This document shows positions 45,465 through 53,964 of a stretch of DNA of 64,000 nucleotides, one piece after another. A program made the translations under genes and the position numbers. Every line of letters starts with the position of its first letter. Position 1 is the stretch's first letter. The notes beneath the pieces were generated by a model, which saw nothing but the letters and a program-made list of their open reading frames with translations, did not search any database and was not told the origin of the DNA. This stretch comes from Thermococcus argininiproducens (GTDB lineage: Archaea > Methanobacteriota_B > Thermococci > Thermococcales > Thermococcaceae), in the NCBI RefSeq assembly GCF_023746595.1, contig NZ_CP080572.1:434001-498000 (forward strand). Reading direction: 5' to 3'.

Positions 45465-46287
45465 TCACATCCCCCTTAATCTTCATATAAAGATCATAAG
45501 CCCTTCTAGCATCTTCCATTGTGACTTTCTCAGGTGCATATTTCGCTTTTTCAAATAGCTTTGCAAGGGCCACATATGCTTCATGCTTATACTTCACTCT
45601 CTCAGCATGTTCCCAATGAGTCCAACTTTCTCTGTAAGGGATGCCCAAAAGTTTGAGCCATATCACTGCGTTTTTGTACAATTTGACAACTATTTCATTT
45701 GGATCTCCAAGGAAACTTATGCCTTCTTCCTCCAATTTTTTGTCAAATTCCTCTACCATCTCTTTAAGTTTTCTCCTCTCCCTTGCGGTCCTTAAATCAA
45801 GATAAAATCTAACAGCAACATAAGCCAAAAGAGCCACAAGCACTCCAAAAAAGGCATATAAATAAATACTTCCTTCCACAGAGGGGCCTAATGGGTTTTG
45901 GAAATACCTCTCATAAAAGCTGACACGGTAACTCTGGTTAACATGATAGATTCCTTCTGTCTGGTTAATAGTCGCGTTTGGCAAAGGTGTTTTATACAGC
46001 TTGTAAAGAATTGGAAGGGCCAATATGGTAGAACCAACAATTATGGCAAGAAATATCCCCCAATTTACTTTGTAACCTGGGCCTTCTTTGGCAAATGGAT
46101 CTCCAACTGCAAGAAAGATCTGAATTAATATTATCCCCGCAATAACTATCAAAATAGCAAAGAACAGTCCAATTAAGTAATAATCCTGAGTTCCCTTTTT
46201 AATCTCTCCAATTTTAGCTTGAGAGCTTATTATGGCACTCATTAGTAGAACAATGATAAAATAAAGGATTGTCAATCTACGCCTCAT
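45454..46287 (-). CDS. DUF4129-domain membrane protein
   Basis: 277 residues. First membrane helix at the N-terminus, then helices near 40, 85 and 150, and a C-terminal soluble domain (WTHWEHAERVKYKHEAYVALAKLFEKAKYAPEKVT) that matches DUF4129. These domains are found near MoxR/DUF58 and transglutaminase-like proteins in many prokaryotes. It is the first gene of the five-gene operon. Confidence 0.75.
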   Translation of the reverse strand: MRRRLTILYFIIVLLMSAIISSQAKIGEIKKGTQDYYLIGLFFAILIVIAGIILIQIFLAVGDPFAKEGPGYKVNWGIFLAIIVGSTILALPILYKLYKTPLPNATINQTEGIYHVNQSYRVSFYERYFQNPLGPSVEGSIYLYAFFGVLVALLAYVAVRFYLDLRTARERRKLKEMVEEFDKKLEEEGISFLGDPNEIVVKLYKNAVIWLKLLGIPYRESWTHWEHAERVKYKHEAYVALAKLFEKAKYAPEKVTMEDARRAYDLYMKIKGDVNEV

Positions 46288-46360
46288 AATCTCTCATCTG
46301 TAAATCTATGCAAAGATAGGTTTAAAAAGTTTTATAGCGGGAGAAAAGCTGGGTGAGAAT

Positions 46361-46858
46361 ATGGAAAAAGTCCCACGGCTTTTCGTTGAGAGCACTGCTG
46401 AGGAATGTGTTGAGAATGATAAGGCAAAAGTAGATTGTATAATTATTCAGGAAAACGTAGAAGTGAGGCTAAAGAAAGAAGAAAAGCTTCCCGCGTTTAT
46501 AGATGTAAAAAAAGCAAAATTCATGAAAAAAGAAGTCTATGACAGATTCCATTTCTATGTAGATAAATATGAGCATAGAATGGTTTGTGATGTGATAATA
46601 GTTTTGCCAGATAGAAGAACGGAAATAAGACTTTACAAAGGGGATGAATTAATGCTCCTACCCGTAGAAGGATACGTCTCAAGTATAATCGCAGAAGTAG
46701 GAAATAGAGTCAGAAAAAGCGATGCATTTGCTGCAATAACAACTAAAAAAGGAGAGGTACACTACCTCAAGCCACCTAGGAACGGAACAGTTGTCTACAT
46801 CGATGAATTCAGCAACAGACCACACTATGTATACTACCTTCTCCCAGAGGAGCGTTAA
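46361..46858 (+). CDS. DUF2118 family protein
   Basis: 165 residues, beta-rich. The C-terminal half has a biotinyl/lipoyl-like fold pattern (VEGYVSSIIAEVGNRVRKSDAFAAITTKKGEVHYLKPPRNGTVVYI) but lacks the modified-lysine MKM motif. GGTGAG lies 7 nt before ATG. It is divergent from the MoxR operon. Function unknown. Confidence 0.75.
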   Translation: MEKVPRLFVESTAEECVENDKAKVDCIIIQENVEVRLKKEEKLPAFIDVKKAKFMKKEVYDRFHFYVDKYEHRMVCDVIIVLPDRRTEIRLYKGDELMLLPVEGYVSSIIAEVGNRVRKSDAFAAITTKKGEVHYLKPPRNGTVVYIDEFSNRPHYVYYLLPEER

Positions 46859-46886
46859 TATCCTTTAAAGAATTAGTGAGAGCTAA

Positions 46887-47174
46887 TCACATACCTTCCA
46901 TTATCGACCTTACATTCTCTTTAATTCTCATTTTTAGAGTTTTTATTTTGTCCATTCCCTGGATTGTCCTTGTATTCTTCGCACTTGTGATTATTAAAGA
47001 CCATCTATGCAATTCATGTTTCATTGGCTCGTCTTGGAACATTACAAGCATTTTGGAACCCTTTACCTCCACTTCAATTATCTCAATATTCCTATTACCA
47101 AGCTTTGTGGAATAAATCTCCGTAGTTTTCAATCCACTGAACTCTCTTTCAAGCATTTCCGCAAATTCTCCCAT
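46887..47174 (-). CDS. Hypothetical conserved small protein
   Basis: 95 residues, soluble, alternating charged strands (NRNIEIIEVEVKGSKMLVMFQD) and a C-terminal helix ending RSIMEGM. ATG follows GGTGACGTTAT. It converges with the DUF2118 gene, leaving 28 nt between stops, and is divergent from the FKBP gene. No motif recognised. Confidence 0.6.
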   Translation of the reverse strand: MGEFAEMLEREFSGLKTTEIYSTKLGNRNIEIIEVEVKGSKMLVMFQDEPMKHELHRWSLIITSAKNTRTIQGMDKIKTLKMRIKENVRSIMEGM

Positions 47175-47304
47175 ATAACGTCACCTAGGAGTATTTATGC
47201 TAAACACCTATATATACTTTATCACAAAATTGTATAACGCTGACCAAAAATGTTATAAGGGCAATGAAAGAGTTAAGCTTGAGAAAATTTAGTTGGTGGA
47301 AAGA

Positions 47305-47787
47305 ATGAAAGTTGAAAAAGGCGATTTTGTGGTTTTTAATTACATTGGGAAGTTTGAGAATGGAGAAATTTTCGATACGACTTATGAGAATATTGCTAAA
47401 GAAGCAGGTATTTATACCGAAGACAGGACTTATGGTCCCCTTGGTGCCAATGTAGGGGTTGGTGAGCTTATCTCTGGAATGGACGAAGACCTAATAGGGA
47501 TGGAAGTTGGAGAGAAGAAAACCATAACGATTCCCCCAGAAAAAGGATATGGAATGCCACGTGATGACTTAATAATCGATGTACCAACGAGTGAATTCGA
47601 AAAAGCAGGTATAGAGCCGATAGAAGGGGCCTATATTATGACTGATAGTGGAATTGCAAGAATAACTGCTGTTGGAGAAGAGAATGTTACCCTTGACTTT
47701 AACCATCCACTTGCCGGAAAAACATTGATTTTTGAAGTAGAAATAGTGGACATAGAAAAAGAAAAATCAGATAAAGCCGAGGCTTGA
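47305..47787 (+). CDS. slyD: FKBP-type peptidyl-prolyl isomerase (SlyD-like)
   Basis: 160 residues. FKBP motifs: GDFVVFNYIGKFENGEIFDTT at the N-terminus (first 20 near 5-24) and GMEVGEKKTITIPPEKGYG, with an inserted flap domain (about 85-130) as in archaeal SlyD-like FKBPs. It catalyses proline isomerisation and acts as a chaperone. ATG at 47305 follows GGTGGAAAG; the earlier GTG is within this site. Its 3' end overlaps the convergent secretion gene by 21 nt. Confidence 0.92.
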   Translation: MKVEKGDFVVFNYIGKFENGEIFDTTYENIAKEAGIYTEDRTYGPLGANVGVGELISGMDEDLIGMEVGEKKTITIPPEKGYGMPRDDLIIDVPTSEFEKAGIEPIEGAYIMTDSGIARITAVGEENVTLDFNHPLAGKTLIFEVEIVDIEKEKSDKAEA

Positions 47788-48693
47788 TATTTGGACCTTA
47801 GTAGCTACGAGAAATGTTAAGACGCCCATTACGGCAAGCATTGCGCTGTATTTGAAGCCTGCTGAGAACTTTCCTTCTCTTATTATTCCAATTCCCAATC
47901 CAGAAACTATTGCCTGCAGTGCCACGAATGCTAAGAGAATATTATAAATAGCATCCAGCGGTAGGTTTAGACCTACCTCTGGCGTATTCATGCCTCCCAT
48001 AATTTGAGAGACTATCCCGAGAATTATCGGGCCAAGGAATCCACTTGCAATTATGAAAAACATTGTCTGCATTCCCGTAGAAGCTTTTCTCTCTTTTTTT
48101 ATTCTTAGGATCTCACGAACATCATTAGCAACAGCTACCAGCACATCAGCCATTGGTGCACCTCTTTCATAGGCCTCGAGGATGATCATCGTAGATCGGT
48201 ATATTATTATTGATCTCCTGTTTCTCAGTGCAAAAGCCTTTAAAGCCTCATAAGTTGACCTACCTCTCTTTATCTCACTGACTGTTCTTTTAAACTCCTC
48301 TGTTAAGGCTCCAAATCTAGCAGTAGAGGCCTCTTCCAATGCCTCCGAAAACGATACTCCAGCCCTAAGAGAACTCGCCAAATAGAAAAACGCATCAGGA
48401 ATGTTGTTTTCCATGTTTTCAATTTTCTTGATGAGCTTCCAGTAAGGATACACCCACGCAACTCCAATGAATACAGCAAGGAAGACAGGTAGAGCATAAA
48501 GCTTGACTGGAGAAATTATGAAGACCACAATACTCACTAAAAGTGCAAGTAGCAAAGACACTATCAAAAATTCTAGTGCCAAGAATGATATGCCCGCAGA
48601 ATACAGAAACAGGGTGTACTTCCTAGTCCACCTCTTTGGAATTACCCTTTCAAGGGCCTTCGCAATTGGATGTAGAAAGGTAATTTCAGGCAT
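47767..48693 (-). CDS. Type II/IV secretion system F-family protein (TadC-like)
   Basis: 308 residues. About five membrane helices and the T2SSF cytoplasmic domain with PDAFFYLASSLRAGVSFSEALEEAS near 100-125, the GSPII_F signature. It is one of two tandem platform proteins for a type IV pilus-like machine powered by the KlbA ATPase upstream. It begins 4 nt after the preceding gene's stop. Confidence 0.87.
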   Translation of the reverse strand: MPEITFLHPIAKALERVIPKRWTRKYTLFLYSAGISFLALEFLIVSLLLALLVSIVVFIISPVKLYALPVFLAVFIGVAWVYPYWKLIKKIENMENNIPDAFFYLASSLRAGVSFSEALEEASTARFGALTEEFKRTVSEIKRGRSTYEALKAFALRNRRSIIIYRSTMIILEAYERGAPMADVLVAVANDVREILRIKKERKASTGMQTMFFIIASGFLGPIILGIVSQIMGGMNTPEVGLNLPLDAIYNILLAFVALQAIVSGLGIGIIREGKFSAGFKYSAMLAVMGVLTFLVATKVQISSLGFI

Positions 48694-48697
48694 TTTA

Positions 48698-49768
48698 TCA
48701 CCTCGGCTCGCTTCGTTTTATCATGAACACTACCATTGTAGACATGGCAGGGAACCCAAACAATAAGATAACAGCTAGTGCGGAGGGTGGCAATACAACA
48801 CTTCTCGACATCATAGATGCCGCAAGTATAGCCACAACAAAGAGTGTCGGCATAATTATCGTCATGAACATGTAAACAAATGCTATACCATTAACCTTCT
48901 GTATGTATTCTACAAGCTTCATCCTATATTCAAAGGAAAAGTCCTCAGCAAGTTTGTATAATATATCCGCCAAGTTTCCACCGAATCTTGTAGCCCTTAA
49001 TATCTGCTTCACAACCCTGCTAACGTTTTCAGAAGCCATTCTCTCTTCAAATCTTGTTAAAGCGTCCTCAAAAGAGGTCCCACCATGCATGTCTCTTATC
49101 ATTAAATCAAATTCCTCAGAGATTGGGCCATAATCGGCATTAGCCACTGAAACCATAGCCTCAGCTATACCAACACCTGCACTTAGGAGAGATGCCATGT
49201 GCCTCAATACATATGGCAACGCCTTCTCTACCTCTATCACTCTTCCTCTCCACACTAACCTTGGATAATTCCTCATGTAAAGAAAGCCACCAATGAAACC
49301 GAGAAGTCCCAGCATTATTGATATGTCAATTGGGAGAATGAGAAGAATGCCAAGTATAAACCCAAAAATGGCAGAAAAAATTGATACTCCTATCATCAAA
49401 GCGACGTACTGTTCCTTACTCATTTTGATATTTGCACGAAGCAAATCATAATCTAGACCTTTGATAGATCTTGTGAAAGATTCGACTGGACCTCTGAAAC
49501 GCCTCAACATGAATTCTGAAAATCTGTGACTGAAAGATTTTTCCAGTTCCTTCTTTCTCCACTCTACTAATTCCTCAATCTCTTCTTCATATCTCTTTTC
49601 TCTTTCTTCACTGATCTCTTCTTGGAGTTTTTTCAATAGTTGGAGTCTTTCCTCTAATGTAAGCGTCTTAGGAATTCTACGAATAGGTCGTTCACTCACC
49701 TCAATAGTTTTTTGTCCTAACCTTTCTATGAACTCCAATATTCTAGCCTTCAATCCCAAATGTCTCAC
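48698..49768 (-). CDS. Type II/IV secretion system F-family protein (TadB/FlaJ-like)
   Basis: 356 residues. A long charged N-terminal coiled region (EERLQLLKKLQEEISEEREKR) precedes four to five membrane helices and the T2SSF domain (YVLRHMASLLSAGVGIAEAMVSVANADYG, near 190-218). GTG at 49766-49768 is given, but GGTGAG fits a TTG at 49757-49759 better, giving 353 residues. It starts just after klbA, so the two are an ATPase and platform pair. Confidence 0.87.
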   Translation of the reverse strand: MRHLGLKARILEFIERLGQKTIEVSERPIRRIPKTLTLEERLQLLKKLQEEISEEREKRYEEEIEELVEWRKKELEKSFSHRFSEFMLRRFRGPVESFTRSIKGLDYDLLRANIKMSKEQYVALMIGVSIFSAIFGFILGILLILPIDISIMLGLLGFIGGFLYMRNYPRLVWRGRVIEVEKALPYVLRHMASLLSAGVGIAEAMVSVANADYGPISEEFDLMIRDMHGGTSFEDALTRFEERMASENVSRVVKQILRATRFGGNLADILYKLAEDFSFEYRMKLVEYIQKVNGIAFVYMFMTIIMPTLFVVAILAASMMSRSVVLPPSALAVILLFGFPAMSTMVVFMIKRSEPR

Positions 49769-49770
49769 CT

Positions 49771-52700
49771 TTATATGATTCTTCTTACTTTCTCAGTCAG
49801 TTCAAGGGAAGCGTCTTTTTCGATCCTCATTAAAGTCTCTTCCGGATTAATGTAGAATTCTCTTATATAGTGCCCAACTTCTTCGATACTTCTTATTCCC
49901 TTTTCTACCATCCATTGAAGAACGACTTCTCTCTTTAGTCTCTCTTCTAAGAGTTCCTCTGTGGTGAGCCCAGTATGTTCAGCAAGCTGGTTCATGACCC
50001 TGCTTGGAACTCCAGTGTGATAAAGTTCATCCTTTGCTGGATTGTACTTGTAGATTGTATTTAGTTGAACGCTTTCTCCTTCTATTCCTGAAACCTCTGC
50101 AATCTCAGTTATTCTTCTTATAGTTCCTTTCTTTCTGTTGTTGAATCTCACTTGCATTATGATGACATCAAGAGCTGGAATCATAATTCTCGGAACGTTC
50201 ATGGGAGGACTCTCAAGCCTAACAATAGTCTCTCTGGCGGAGTTGGAGTGTATTGTTCCCATACAGTTAGATACTAGAATTCCATTAGCCACATAGTTGT
50301 GGTCATCGTCAACAGTCAAATCGTAGAGATACTCGATGCCAAGCTCCTTCGGATCGACTTCCTCAACACTTATAACCTCATCCCAGTAGACATCACCCTC
50401 AGCTATCAGTTGAAGTCTCTTAGCAGTAACCCAGGCTTCTTCATCACCAAGATCTTTTGCAATCTGTTGGAATGCAAGAGCAATCCCCTTAAGCGCTGAA
50501 CGTCTTATTTCCTTGGATCTTCCTTTCTCCACATGCCTTATAAGACTCTCTGAGATTTTTTCATCAGCATAGTGTGATGCCATTTTTGAAAGCTCTGCAA
50601 CAGTTAGCCCGAGCCTTTCACGAAGCGGTTTTATCATTGCACTCGATATTGGAACGCGATATGTCCTCCTTCCACGATAGGATTTTTTGTCCCTGATTAT
50701 TTCCTCAAGTTTCCTTCTCTTCCTTGAGTGGTTAAGTGGGACTAGTTTAGCAAACTTTTCTAAGTCCCTAATCCCACTGACAGTGACCCTGAATATATAA
50801 CCGTCTTTGAAGCCTCTATTCTTCACACGAGAAACGGTGCTTATTATACCGAGCCTCTGGAGAGCATACCAAACTTTTCTTGCTGCACTCTCACTTTTGG
50901 TAGTGAGAATAAGTGCTGGCCTGCTCTCATCTACATACCCATCAGCATCGAAAAGCCCGGCAATGAAATATCTCATGAGGTCATCGTTGGATAAAACAAT
51001 ATCAGGAATGTCCCATATTTCTGACTTTTTGCCCTTGGGTATATTGAATATCCTTGAAAGCATTTCTGCAAAGATTTTAGAACCTAAGGTAACGACCATA
51101 CTCGTTCTGTTGCCCCTAACCTGCGGTGAATACCCGGGCAGGAAATTCGAGGTAGCGTTTATGAAAGCCCTCATGTACTCCTCATCATCAAAAGTCGCTG
51201 AAACATAGTAGCCATTCGATGCTATATACCCATCACCAAGGATTACTCCTGCAAGATAAGCTAAGTTTCCATCGGCCTCCTTCACCAACTTTACAGGATT
51301 AGAATTAATTGATGCCAAGAATTGGGCTTCTTCGGGCGGTATTCCATCGTTCGGGACTTTTAAAAGGCCCTTCCCATTGGGGACGAGATAATAATCACTT
51401 AGCTTTACATAAAGCTCAGGTGGGATGATGGCCTTTCTTTGGGGCGGTTTGGGTGGATTCATCATTATTGCAACTCTGTCTCCTTCTTTAAGCTTCCCTG
51501 CTTCCTTTCTTAAAACATCACCCTCAGAGAAGACAAAGAATGGATGAGTCTTGGTAAGTATGACCTCGTTGCCTGTCCTCGTTTTTATACGTATCAACTT
51601 CTCATCTTCTCTAACCTTTCTCCTCCAAACTTTTGAAACAATGTGTTTTCCTGCCTTTAGGTCAGGTCCAACACTCACAACCTCGAAGCGATCTTCCTCA
51701 TCAAGGACTATGTACTCAAGGTCTTTGTAGGTTTCGATCCTGTCCGCATACTTTTTAAAGAGTTTCTCTACGAGGTTTCCGATAAGCTCAAATTTACCAT
51801 TTGATAGCTGGATAACTGAGAAATCGTAGAGAGCACCATTATGTCCCGTGTTCATTGCAGTGAACATCGTTCTTGCCTCTGGACCTCTGACCTCACCCAC
51901 AATAATCCTATCTGGCCTCATACGTAAGGTATTTTTAACTAGGTCGTCCATTGTGATTTCTCCTCTACCTTCGATATTTGGTGGCCTAGTTTCAAGCCTC
52001 ACCCAGTGTTCAATTGGGAGCTGGAGCTCAGCTGTATCTTCTATGCTAATTACACGTTCACTTGGAGGAATGAACATTGCCAATGCATTAAGAGTTGTTG
52101 TCTTACCCGAACCTGTTCCTCCCGCTACGAGCACGTTTGCTGGCTTAACTCCAAGTCCATCAACAAAGATCCACAATAAGGATGCTATTTCCAAATTAAA
52201 TGTACCATACTTCAGAAGATCAATTATCGTCAAAGGATCCTTTTTGAATTTTCTTATGGTCAACGTAGGACCTTCCAAGCTTATAGGTCTAATTGTTGCG
52301 TTAACTCTACTTCCATCGGGTAGACGGGCATCTAAAAGGGGTGTTTGCTGGTCAATCCTTCTTCCAACCTGTCTAGCTATACGTTCGATTATGTTTAATA
52401 TCTCTCTTTCATCGTCAAAAAATATGTTCGTTTTGCACATATAGAACTTCCTATGCCACACATAGACTGGCTTTCTAGTCCCAATAACCATGACTTCTTC
52501 TAAATTATCGTCTCTAACTAATGGATCTAGTTTACCGTATCCAATCATATTCTGAACCACTAGATTTACTAGAATCTCCATTCTTCCTTCTGAAACATTT
52601 GGGGCAAGTTCTCTCATTATGTTCTTCACGGCCCTGCCAAAAATCCTCCTTCTTTCTTCTGGGTCAGGGATGCTTTCTGGATCTATTTGAATTTCAGCGA

Positions 52701-53118
52701 TCGCCCTATCTCGAACTATCCTAACCAGCTTTTCTTCCTCCTCACTTAATTGTGGAAGTCGAATTTCATATATCGGTATTGGCTCTCCACTAACTTTTAG
52801 AATTCTCACATTGCCATAAACATCAAGTACTTTTGCCTCTTCACCATAATACGTGGGTGTAGGAGTTCTCACAGGAGGACCACGAGTCTTTTTCAATATC
52901 CTCTCTAAACTTCTGTCTCCCCATGTCTCGCTACTTCTATACGAAGTTGGAGTCTTAACCTCAGGTATCGTAGAAATGTCCCCCTTATCCCTCAGACTAG
53001 GGGGTTTTTCTTCATGTTCATCTTTTATTATTTCCTCTAATGGGGGAGCCTCCTCATTGAGGATTTCTTCTATCCATGATAAACCTGAACGTTTTTTCTT
53101 TTTCTCTTCCAAATTCAC
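49771..53118 (-). CDS. klbA: KlbA-type secretion ATPase precursor with intein
   Basis: 1115-residue precursor: exteins 1-428 and 952-1115 (592 residues after splicing), intein 429-951. Extein features: Walker A GGTGSGKTT near 333-341, Asp box ISIEDTAELQLP, Walker B-like IIVGEVRGPEARTM near 405-418, and after the intein CMGTIHSNSARET. The protein is a type IV pilus/Tad-like ATPase driving the two F-family platform proteins downstream. A GTG start is assigned; a TTG at 53110-53112 is better spaced from GGGTGA. The first 65 nt overlap the previous gene. Confidence 0.93.
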   Translation of the reverse strand: MNLEEKKKKRSGLSWIEEILNEEAPPLEEIIKDEHEEKPPSLRDKGDISTIPEVKTPTSYRSSETWGDRSLERILKKTRGPPVRTPTPTYYGEEAKVLDVYGNVRILKVSGEPIPIYEIRLPQLSEEEEKLVRIVRDRAIAEIQIDPESIPDPEERRRIFGRAVKNIMRELAPNVSEGRMEILVNLVVQNMIGYGKLDPLVRDDNLEEVMVIGTRKPVYVWHRKFYMCKTNIFFDDEREILNIIERIARQVGRRIDQQTPLLDARLPDGSRVNATIRPISLEGPTLTIRKFKKDPLTIIDLLKYGTFNLEIASLLWIFVDGLGVKPANVLVAGGTGSGKTTTLNALAMFIPPSERVISIEDTAELQLPIEHWVRLETRPPNIEGRGEITMDDLVKNTLRMRPDRIIVGEVRGPEARTMFTAMNTGHNGALYDFSVIQLSNGKFELIGNLVEKLFKKYADRIETYKDLEYIVLDEEDRFEVVSVGPDLKAGKHIVSKVWRRKVREDEKLIRIKTRTGNEVILTKTHPFFVFSEGDVLRKEAGKLKEGDRVAIMMNPPKPPQRKAIIPPELYVKLSDYYLVPNGKGLLKVPNDGIPPEEAQFLASINSNPVKLVKEADGNLAYLAGVILGDGYIASNGYYVSATFDDEEYMRAFINATSNFLPGYSPQVRGNRTSMVVTLGSKIFAEMLSRIFNIPKGKKSEIWDIPDIVLSNDDLMRYFIAGLFDADGYVDESRPALILTTKSESAARKVWYALQRLGIISTVSRVKNRGFKDGYIFRVTVSGIRDLEKFAKLVPLNHSRKRRKLEEIIRDKKSYRGRRTYRVPISSAMIKPLRERLGLTVAELSKMASHYADEKISESLIRHVEKGRSKEIRRSALKGIALAFQQIAKDLGDEEAWVTAKRLQLIAEGDVYWDEVISVEEVDPKELGIEYLYDLTVDDDHNYVANGILVSNCMGTIHSNSARETIVRLESPPMNVPRIMIPALDVIIMQVRFNNRKKGTIRRITEIAEVSGIEGESVQLNTIYKYNPAKDELYHTGVPSRVMNQLAEHTGLTTEELLEERLKREVVLQWMVEKGIRSIEEVGHYIREFYINPEETLMRIEKDASLELTEKVRRII
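50266..51834 (-). other. KlbA intein with LAGLIDADG endonuclease domain
   Basis: 523 residues (429-951 of the precursor). It starts with Ala (ALYDFSVI) rather than Cys/Ser and ends VANGILVSN before the +1 Cys, the plan of KlbA (Ala1, class 2) inteins that splice by direct attack of Cys+1. Block B TxxH is LTKTHPFF near 521-528; block F is YDLTVDDDHNYVANG. LAGLIDADG motifs are YLAGVILGDGY (621-631) and YFIAGLFDADGY (717-728). A DNA-binding HTH-like region follows at about 830-900. The penultimate residue is Ser instead of the common His. Confidence 0.9.
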
Positions 53119-53959
53119 TCACCCACATTAGATTTTCCCATTTAACTCTGTATTCATATTCAAAATCATGGCCCCCTAAAAATACTATCCATACAGGATA
53201 ATCAAACTTTAACTCTGATCTTTGTACGGTCTTTGCCACTTCAGGCTTCTCTTTACTCTTTGCCAGGAGATTATCCGTTAGAGAATAAACAACAACCCTT
53301 GAAGAAAGCTCCGATAGGTCTGTATTGTTCTCAGATTCTCTATCAAGGTAAGTGGGCATGAACTCTCTTACATACTGGGCGTATTGAGACAATATCACAT
53401 CTACGTACTCACTGTATTTCATAGTGTATTCGGGTTCAAACTCATAAATCTCTGCTCCATCAAAGAGGATTGGTATTCCGACAGCAATATACTTAACTTC
53501 TTCTGCCAGGGGATTTTTCACGGTCACTTTCACACTACCTGTATACTCAACTACCTTCACATAACCATCGGAAATGAAGAAGGTATCAACCATGTAATAT
53601 TTTTGTGGATACAACACTAATTCTGGATAAACCGGACTATAGAAAAGGTTTGGCCCTTCTACTCCACTCACAGAACTCACAGATAAATCCTCATCTATTT
53701 TTACATTTACTTGCAAAGTTTCGTAGGGGGCAATCCAAAATCCCATGTTGTTTACATTAACTATCTCATTTCCTTTTCTGATTAGAGTGTATTCATAATC
53801 CGGATTGATTAATACAAACTTATAAAAGGGGCCTGCATTTACTAAAGTCACATTTAAGTCAACTATCCCAGAAGCCTCAATATTTCCCCCCTCTTGGGCA
53901 TTTACTAAACTGGAAACTAACAAAATAAAGAAAAAGGCAAAAGCCACCTTTTTTATCAT
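53054..53959 (-). CDS. Exported protein of the pilus/secretion operon
   Basis: 301 residues. Signal peptide IKKVAFAFFFILLVSSLVNAQ, then a beta-rich extracellular region without a second membrane helix. Few N-glycosylation sequons (NVT, NNT). ATG 53957-53959 follows GGGTGAG. It sits between the DUF515 gene (start overlapping its stop region) and klbA, so it is likely an assembly or surface part of the same apparatus. Family not recognised. Confidence 0.7.
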   Translation of the reverse strand: MIKKVAFAFFFILLVSSLVNAQEGGNIEASGIVDLNVTLVNAGPFYKFVLINPDYEYTLIRKGNEIVNVNNMGFWIAPYETLQVNVKIDEDLSVSSVSGVEGPNLFYSPVYPELVLYPQKYYMVDTFFISDGYVKVVEYTGSVKVTVKNPLAEEVKYIAVGIPILFDGAEIYEFEPEYTMKYSEYVDVILSQYAQYVREFMPTYLDRESENNTDLSELSSRVVVYSLTDNLLAKSKEKPEVAKTVQRSELKFDYPVWIVFLGGHDFEYEYRVKWENLMWVSEFGREKEKTFRFIMDRRNPQ

Positions 53960-53964
53960 GCCAC

